Below are positions 20,900 to 25,026 of a stretch of 25,026 nucleotides of DNA, piece by piece (the first letter of the stretch is position 1; each line of letters starts with the position of its first letter). This DNA comes from Candidatus Peregrinibacteria bacterium (GTDB taxonomy: Bacteria; Patescibacteriota; Gracilibacteria; UBA1369; UBA12463). The stretch covers positions 1 to 25,026 of the forward strand of contig JACRIA010000089.1 of assembly GCA_016215735.1 (NCBI GenBank), given 5' to 3'. A program made the translations under genes and the position numbers. The notes beneath the pieces were generated by a model. It saw nothing but the letters and a program-made list of their open reading frames with translations, had not been told where the DNA came from and made no database searches.

Positions 20900-22167
20900 T
20901 ACATTTTTATCAAATCTTTCGCTCCGGTTCCTGTTCCAATATATTTAATCGGGCATCCGAGGAGTTTTTCAATTTTTTTAATGTATTTTTGCGCTGCAGG
21001 AGGCAAATCTTTAAAATGAGCGCATTTTGAAATATCTTCATCCCAGCCTTCCATTTCTTCATAAATTGGCGTAATTCTAGCAAAATCTTCAGTTGAATAG
21101 GGGAGCGAATCGAGCTTTTTGCCATCTAGTTCATACGCGGTTGCGATGCGGATTTTCTTTAATCCGCTTAAAACATCGAGTTTTGTGAGGTTTATTTCTG
21201 TTGCGCCGTTTATCACGCAAGTCCAGCGCGCCACGACAGCATCAAACCAGCCGCATCTTCTTGGTCGTCCTGTTGTTGAACCGAATTCTCCGCCTTTTTC
21301 ACGCAGATATTTTCCTGTTTCATCATGAAGTTCTGTTGGAAACGGGCCGCCTCCGACGCGTGTTGTATAAGCTTTCAAAATTCCTATAACCGGATTTATT
21401 TGCGCTGGCAAACCGCTTCCTGCGATTGCTCCGCCAATTGATGCGTTTGATGATGTTACGAACGGATAAGTGCCATGGTCAATATCAAGCATTGTGCCGT
21501 TCGCGCCTTCTATCAAAATGCTTTTACCTTTTTTATAAGCTTCGTGCAAATAATGTTCAGTGTTAATTATCAGCGGTAGAATTTCCGGCATTATTGATTT
21601 TAGATAATTTAATTCATGATTTTCATCGTATTCAAAATTTCCGTACATCACGCGCGCCATGCGCACATTTTCCATAAATCTTTTTGAAAAACTTTCGAAA
21701 TTACGGAGTTCGCCCATTCTTATGCCAATTCTTGAGATTTTATCAGTGTAAGCGGGTCCGATTCCGCGCCGTGTTGTGCCGACATTACTCCCGCCCTTTT
21801 TCTCTTCCTGCATTCCGTCAATGATTTTGTGAAAATCAAAAACAATGTGAGCCCGATCAGAAATAAAAAGTCTACCCGCGATTTTTGCGCCGAGCGATTT
21901 CAATGTGTTTAATTCTTCGATTAATGTCGGAAGATGCGCGACAACGCCGTTTCCGATAATGCAGATTTTATCCTTGTGCATCATTCCGGACGGAATCAGA
22001 TGAAAGACGATTTTTTTAGCTTCGCGGTAAATTGTGTGGCCAGCGTTCGCGCCTCCTGTCGATCGCACAATTACATCGTATTTTTCAGTCAAAATATCAA
22101 CAAGTTTGCCTTTGCCTTCGTCGCCCCATTGAAGACCGATGATTGCCGCGATTTTGTTTGATCTCAC
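20899..22167 (-). CDS. purA: Adenylosuccinate synthetase
   Basis: A 422-residue enzyme that condenses IMP and aspartate using GTP, the first step from IMP to AMP. The P-loop GLQWGDEGKGK (11-21) contains catalytic Asp16, and GGANAGHTIY carries His44. RRGIGPAYTDK, the VTSSNAS loop, GAYTTRVGGGPFPTE-like KAYTTRVGGGPFPTEL and TGRPRRCGW are all present. Length is normal. The start codon is GTG at 22167. A predicted promoter would begin transcription on this GTG, implying leaderless translation. CapA follows with a one-base overlap. purB, the next enzyme of the pathway, lies 2.4 kb away on the other strand. Confidence 0.97.
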   Translation of the reverse strand: MRSNKIAAIIGLQWGDEGKGKLVDILTEKYDVIVRSTGGANAGHTIYREAKKIVFHLIPSGMMHKDKICIIGNGVVAHLPTLIEELNTLKSLGAKIAGRLFISDRAHIVFDFHKIIDGMQEEKKGGSNVGTTRRGIGPAYTDKISRIGIRMGELRNFESFSKRFMENVRMARVMYGNFEYDENHELNYLKSIMPEILPLIINTEHYLHEAYKKGKSILIEGANGTMLDIDHGTYPFVTSSNASIGGAIAGSGLPAQINPVIGILKAYTTRVGGGPFPTELHDETGKYLREKGGEFGSTTGRPRRCGWFDAVVARWTCVINGATEINLTKLDVLSGLKKIRIATAYELDGKKLDSLPYSTEDFARITPIYEEMEGWDEDISKCAHFKDLPPAAQKYIKKIEKLLGCPIKYIGTGTGAKDLIKM

Positions 22168-22173
22168 GGAAAT

Positions 22174-22202
22174 ATATTATCTTAAATCAGTGTTTCATAC
22201 AA
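22174..22202 (-). promoter_or_regulatory. Promoter of purA-capA, possibly leaderless
   Basis: On the - strand, TTGTAT (22202-22197), a 17-nt spacer and TAATAT (22179-22174). The seventh base after the -10 box is the G of the GTG start at 22167. Confidence 0.48.
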
Positions 22203-22272
22203 ACTGCGTATGCAAAAATTGCCTGGAGTTCAGAAATTTTTAATCTTTTGTTTAACTATTTTTAATGACGGT

Positions 22273-22287
22273 TTGCTAACGTAGCAA
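22273..22287 (+). promoter_or_regulatory. Hairpin or operator abutting the DUF3800 start codon
   Basis: The perfect inverted repeat TTGCTA-ACG-TAGCAA ends 3 nt before the ATG at 22291. It occupies the place of a ribosome binding site, so it could act on translation as RNA or as a binding site on DNA. Confidence 0.4.
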
Positions 22288-22290
22288 GCT

Positions 22291-22929
22291 ATGGCCTATT
22301 TATTTTTAGACGAATCTGGCGATCTAGGGTTTAATTTCTCAAAAAAGAAAACCTCGCATGTTTTCGTTATAACTTGCTTATTTACACAGGATAAACGGCC
22401 GATTGAAAAAATAGTAAAGAAAACACACTTTGAATTGAGAAGAAAATATAAAAAGAAATTCGGCATTTTACATTGTGTGAAAGAGAAACCAATCACAAGG
22501 GTGCGTCTTTTAAAAAGATTGTGCGAAAAAGACTGCGGGATTACGATCATTTATCTTAATAAAAAGAAAGTTTATACAAAATTACATGATGAAAAAGCTG
22601 TACTTTATAATTATGTAACAAATATTCTTTTGGATCGAATTTGTACAAAGAAATTGATATCTACGCAAGATCATATTCATCTTGTTGTTTCGAGAAGAGA
22701 AACGAATAAATTTATGAATGAGAATTTTAAAAGTTACATTAATTCACGGACCAAAAGTAAACGCAATATTGATATAAGCATTAATATTAAAACACCTGCC
22801 GAAGAAAAATCTCTTCAAGCCGCTGATTTTATCAGTTGGAGCATATTCCGAAAATATGAATACGGGGATGATAGTTATTACCGATTGATCAAAAACAAAA
22901 TCATTGAAGAAGCGCCTTTATTTCCTTAA
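22291..22929 (+). CDS. DUF3800-family protein
   Basis: A 212-residue protein with the DUF3800 signature. The N-terminal FLDESGD (5-11) supplies acidic residues Asp7, Glu8 and Asp11. A strand-rich middle (ITIIYLNKKKVY, HIHLVVSRRE) follows, and the C-terminal KSLQAADFISWSIFRKYE has the conserved A-A-D (177-179). The fold is predicted to be RNase H-like, so nuclease activity is possible but unshown. DUF3800 genes are known for lying beside conserved structured RNA motifs. Here a palindrome abuts the start and a long hairpin follows the stop by about 12 nt. The context (between purA and purC, same strand as purC) gives no pathway hint and suggests an inserted accessory unit. Confidence 0.88.
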   Translation: MAYLFLDESGDLGFNFSKKKTSHVFVITCLFTQDKRPIEKIVKKTHFELRRKYKKKFGILHCVKEKPITRVRLLKRLCEKDCGITIIYLNKKKVYTKLHDEKAVLYNYVTNILLDRICTKKLISTQDHIHLVVSRRETNKFMNENFKSYINSRTKSKRNIDISINIKTPAEEKSLQAADFISWSIFRKYEYGDDSYYRLIKNKIIEEAPLFP

Positions 22930-22941
22930 AATATAACAAAA

Positions 22942-22988
22942 CCTTGTGTGCTATTTTTGAGCAACCATCCGGAAGCCCACACACAAGG
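22942..22988 (+). ncRNA. Candidate structured RNA downstream of the DUF3800 gene
   Basis: A 9-bp perfect outer stem (CCTTGTGTG at 22942-22950, CACACAAGG at 22980-22988) encloses a 29-nt loop. The loop includes GAGCAACCATCCGGAAGCCC and can form a short inner pairing (GCT with AGC). The large, non-AT loop and lack of a U tract argue against a simple terminator. Structured RNA motifs next to DUF3800 genes have been described by comparative genomics; whether this matches one is not determined here. Confidence 0.45.
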
Positions 22989-23063
22989 ATTTACTTGTCA
23001 ATCATATTATATAGAGTTTGTAATTTATAAGTCAATGCCTTTTTGGCTTGCATAAAGCTATGA

Positions 23064-23092
23064 TTTGCAGTATTTTCTTATTGTCCTAGAGT
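23064..23092 (+). promoter_or_regulatory. Candidate promoter of the purCEB operon
   Basis: TTTGCA (23064-23069), a 17-nt spacer and TAGAGT (23087-23092). The predicted transcription start near 23099 is two bases before the purC ATG. No purine riboswitch or PurR-type box is evident in 22990-23100. Confidence 0.35.
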
Positions 23093-23100
23093 AATACTTT

Positions 23101-24072
23101 ATGATTTCTTTGAACGACATTAAGCGCCAGATACCGTATTGCTTGGCTGGCACGAATTTTGCTAATCTTGGTTTACGCTATGAAGGTAAAGTGCGCGACA
23201 ATTACACGTTAAACGGCAGCCGGCGCATAATTATTGTAACTGATCGTTTGAGCGCTTTTGACCGTGTAATTTGCCTGATTCCTTTTAAAGGCCAGGTTTT
23301 GAATCAGATGGCGAAATTTTGGTTTGAAAATACGGCTGATATAATCGGAAATCACGCGATTGAATATCCTGACCCGAATGTGATTATTGGCCATGAATGT
23401 AAGCCTATATCTGTTGAAATGGTTGTGCGCGGTTATATAACAGGCGTTACAACAACTTCTGCTTGGTATAATTATGAAAAAGGAGTGCGGAATTTTTGCG
23501 GAAATATTTTAGCGGAAGGTTTGAAAAAGAATCAGAAATTTGAAAAGCCGATTATTACGCCTTCAACAAAAGCAGAACATGGAGCGCACGATGAATCTGT
23601 TTCGCGAGATCAGATTATTGAGCGCGGCCTATTGACTGCGGAGCAGTATGATTTTTTGGCTGATGCGAGCCTTAAATTATATGCGCGCGGAGTTGAGGTT
23701 TGCGCGAAGCAGGGGATTATATTGGTAGATACAAAATACGAATTCGGAATTTCGCCTGGCGGCGAAATTGTGTTAATCGATGAAATTCACACGCCGGATA
23801 GTTCTCGATTTTGGTTCGCGGATGAATATGAACAAAGATTCGCGTCAGGCGAAGAACAGAAAAAAATTGATAAAGAATATTTGCGTGAATGGCTGGCAGA
23901 AAGAGGATTCCGCGGAGAAGGTGAAATTCCGACAATTCCCGATGATATAAAAGCCGAAACAGCGCGGCGTTATATCGAGGCTTTTGAGCTTATCACAGGC
24001 CAAAAATTCGATGCAGAGGTGGGACCGGTTCTGGCGCGCCTCGAGAAAAATCTATCAAAATATAACCCATAA
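23101..24072 (+). CDS. purC: Phosphoribosylaminoimidazole-succinocarboxamide synthase (SAICAR synthetase)
   Basis: A 323-residue enzyme that joins CAIR and aspartate with ATP to make SAICAR. The N-terminal ATP-binding hairpin LRYEGKVRDNYTL (25-37) is followed by IIIVTDRLSAFDRV, KPISVEMVVRGYITG, the STKAEHGAHDE loop, VDTKYEFGI and LIDEIHTPDSSRFW. Length and the KVRD variant are closer to the longer Ade1-like group than to the roughly 240-residue Bacillus form. It leads a tight operon, with purE starting 3 nt after the stop. The product of purE is its substrate. No Shine-Dalgarno sequence is present. Confidence 0.96.
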   Translation: MISLNDIKRQIPYCLAGTNFANLGLRYEGKVRDNYTLNGSRRIIIVTDRLSAFDRVICLIPFKGQVLNQMAKFWFENTADIIGNHAIEYPDPNVIIGHECKPISVEMVVRGYITGVTTTSAWYNYEKGVRNFCGNILAEGLKKNQKFEKPIITPSTKAEHGAHDESVSRDQIIERGLLTAEQYDFLADASLKLYARGVEVCAKQGIILVDTKYEFGISPGGEIVLIDEIHTPDSSRFWFADEYEQRFASGEEQKKIDKEYLREWLAERGFRGEGEIPTIPDDIKAETARRYIEAFELITGQKFDAEVGPVLARLEKNLSKYNP

Positions 24073-24075
24073 TTT

Positions 24076-24543
24076 ATGTTAATACCAATTTTACTCGGAT
24101 CAGAATCAGACAAAGAATTCGCTGCCAAAATTGCGCGTATTCTCGATGAATTTAAAGCGCCATACGAAATTATTGTTGTTTCAGCGCACAAAGTTCCGGA
24201 AAAAGTTTTCAAACTGGTGCAAAAACTGAATAAAAGTAGCGAGCCGATTTGCTACATTACAATCGCGGGCCGTTCGAATGGTTTATCCGGCGTTGTGGCT
24301 GGTTCGAGCATTCATCCCGTGATTGCTTGTCCGCCATTTAACAGCAAAGAAGATTATTTGATAAATATTCATTCAACTTTGCAAATGCCGTCTGATACGC
24401 CTGTTTTGACTGTGATAGATCCGAAAAATGCGGCTCTCGCGGCTTTGCGAATTCTATCACTTAAAAATCCGAATTTGAAAAAGAAACTCGAAGAAAGAAT
24501 CAAAAAAATTAAAAATAGTTTTAATATTAAAAAAATATGCTAA
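24076..24543 (+). CDS. purE: PurE, class II type (AIR carboxylase)
   Basis: A 155-residue PurE-fold protein. The opening LLGSESDKEF (6-15) and SAHKVPEKV (36-44) are common to all PurE. However, AGRSNGLSG (64-72) and PVIACPP (81-87) replace the AGGAAHLPG and PVIGVP loops of class I. This is the pattern of the AIR carboxylase domain of animal PAICS and of some bacterial class II PurE proteins, which use CO2 directly instead of the PurK product N5-CAIR. Predicted reaction: AIR plus CO2 to CAIR. It lies between purC and purB; the stop overlaps the purB start by 7 nt. The lysine-rich C-terminus is unremarkable. Confidence 0.9.
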   Translation: MLIPILLGSESDKEFAAKIARILDEFKAPYEIIVVSAHKVPEKVFKLVQKLNKSSEPICYITIAGRSNGLSGVVAGSSIHPVIACPPFNSKEDYLINIHSTLQMPSDTPVLTVIDPKNAALAALRILSLKNPNLKKKLEERIKKIKNSFNIKKIC

Positions 24544-25026
24544 ATCAATTAAACGCAATTTCAGCAGTAGACGGACGATACAGAAACAAAGTCGAAACAT
24601 TGTCGCGATATTTTTCAGAGGCGGCTCTCATGCGCTACAGAGTGCGCGTCGAAGTCGAGTGGTTCATATTTTTGTGCAACACGCTCCGCCTTAGCGGAGC
24701 AAAAGTTTTAAATTTAAAAGAACAGAAATTATTGCGTGATTTATACAACACATTTAGCGAAAAAGATGCGGAGCGAATTAAGCAGATTGAATCAACAACA
24801 AATCATGACGTGAAAGCTGTTGAATATTTTATTAAAGAGAAATTGGCTCGCACAAATCTCGCGGCGTATTCGGAATTTGTGCATTTTGGATGCACTTCGG
24901 AAGATATAAATAATTTGGCATATGGGCTTATTATCCACGAATTTGGCAATGAAGAATTTTTACCTGTTTATAAGTCGCTGATTAAAAAAATTCATGAAAT
25001 GGCAAAGCAGTATGCGGGTATTTCGA
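24537..25026 (+). CDS. purB: Adenylosuccinate lyase, N-terminal part (runs off the right edge)
   Basis: The ATG at 24537 opens a frame that stays open to the window edge, about 163 residues: MLNQLNAISAVDGRYRNKVE, then IESTTNHDVKAVEYFIKEKL and FVHFGCTSEDINNLAYGL. These are the N-terminal and first conserved regions of the fumarase/ASL superfamily. PurB acts twice, converting SAICAR to AICAR after PurC and adenylosuccinate to AMP after PurA. The start lies inside purE (7-nt overlap), implying coupled translation. A perfect 7-bp palindrome is embedded in frame at 24683-24700, encoding part of a variable surface region (LRLSGA). Confidence 0.93.
   Translation, partial: MLNQLNAISAVDGRYRNKVETLSRYFSEAALMRYRVRVEVEWFIFLCNTLRLSGAKVLNLKEQKLLRDLYNTFSEKDAERIKQIESTTNHDVKAVEYFIKEKLARTNLAAYSEFVHFGCTSEDINNLAYGLIIHEFGNEEFLPVYKSLIKKIHEMAKQYAGIS
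24683..24700 (+). repeat. Perfect palindrome inside purB
   Basis: GCTCCGC-CTTA-GCGGAGC followed by AAAA. The right arm and the A-rich flank (AGCGGAGCAAAA, then TTTAA) recur at 15311-15327 upstream of the HtrA gene, where the left arm is degenerate. Confidence 0.45.

Overview
The window is AT-rich bacterial DNA using the standard code (TGA serves as a stop at several gene ends). Four traits suggest a small-genome Candidate Phyla Radiation (Patescibacteria) organism: almost no gene has a recognisable Shine-Dalgarno sequence, many promoters sit directly against the start codon, CCA is encoded in the tRNA genes, and metabolic genes are isolated and unlinked. The phylum is inferred; there is no rRNA or ribosomal protein gene here to settle it.

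Region 1 (1-10,070) is an accessory defence and toxin-antitoxin island, all on the + strand. In order it holds the C-terminal part of a type III restriction (Res) subunit with a PD-(D/E)XK nuclease domain, a decayed tail of a second restriction-modification gene, an unrecognised 302-residue protein, a repeat-rich spacer, and a Panacea toxin-antitoxin pair (HTH-Panacea antitoxin plus RelE-like toxin). A pRiA4b ORF-3-like protein, a Pif1-type helicase fused to a WYL domain, and two consecutive AbiEi/AbiEii type IV toxin-antitoxin operons follow. Both AbiE operons have strong promoters with palindromes over the -10 and start region.

Region 2 (10,071-13,421) is a two-gene unit: a membrane-anchored solute-binding protein without transporter subunits, followed by a two-TM HAMP-PP2C (RsbU/SpoIIE-type) phosphatase. 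Together they look like a signalling pair.

Region 3 (13,438-22,167) is mostly housekeeping. It contains glyA and a 5-formyl-THF cyclo-ligase (folate one-carbon metabolism, - strand), a divergent HtrA-like protease, three tRNA genes (Leu-GAG, Val-UAC, Val-CAC) each followed by a GC-rich triloop hairpin, a membrane-anchored unknown protein, a YgjP-like metallopeptidase, an unrecognised - strand gene, a nitroreductase, and a CapA-like protein translationally coupled to purA.

Region 4 (22,291-25,026) holds a DUF3800 gene with a hairpin against its start codon and a candidate structured RNA just after its stop, then a tight purC-purE-purB cluster. purB runs off the right edge. PurE has class II (AIR carboxylase) signatures, so no PurK would be needed. 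With purA nearby, the region covers part of de novo purine synthesis through to AMP.

A dispersed nested-hairpin repeat recurs at five or more sites. It lies in the leader of the Panacea operon, in frame inside the 3' end of the first AbiEi gene, and overlapping the 3' end of capA. The three best copies share a conserved tail motif at constant spacing.
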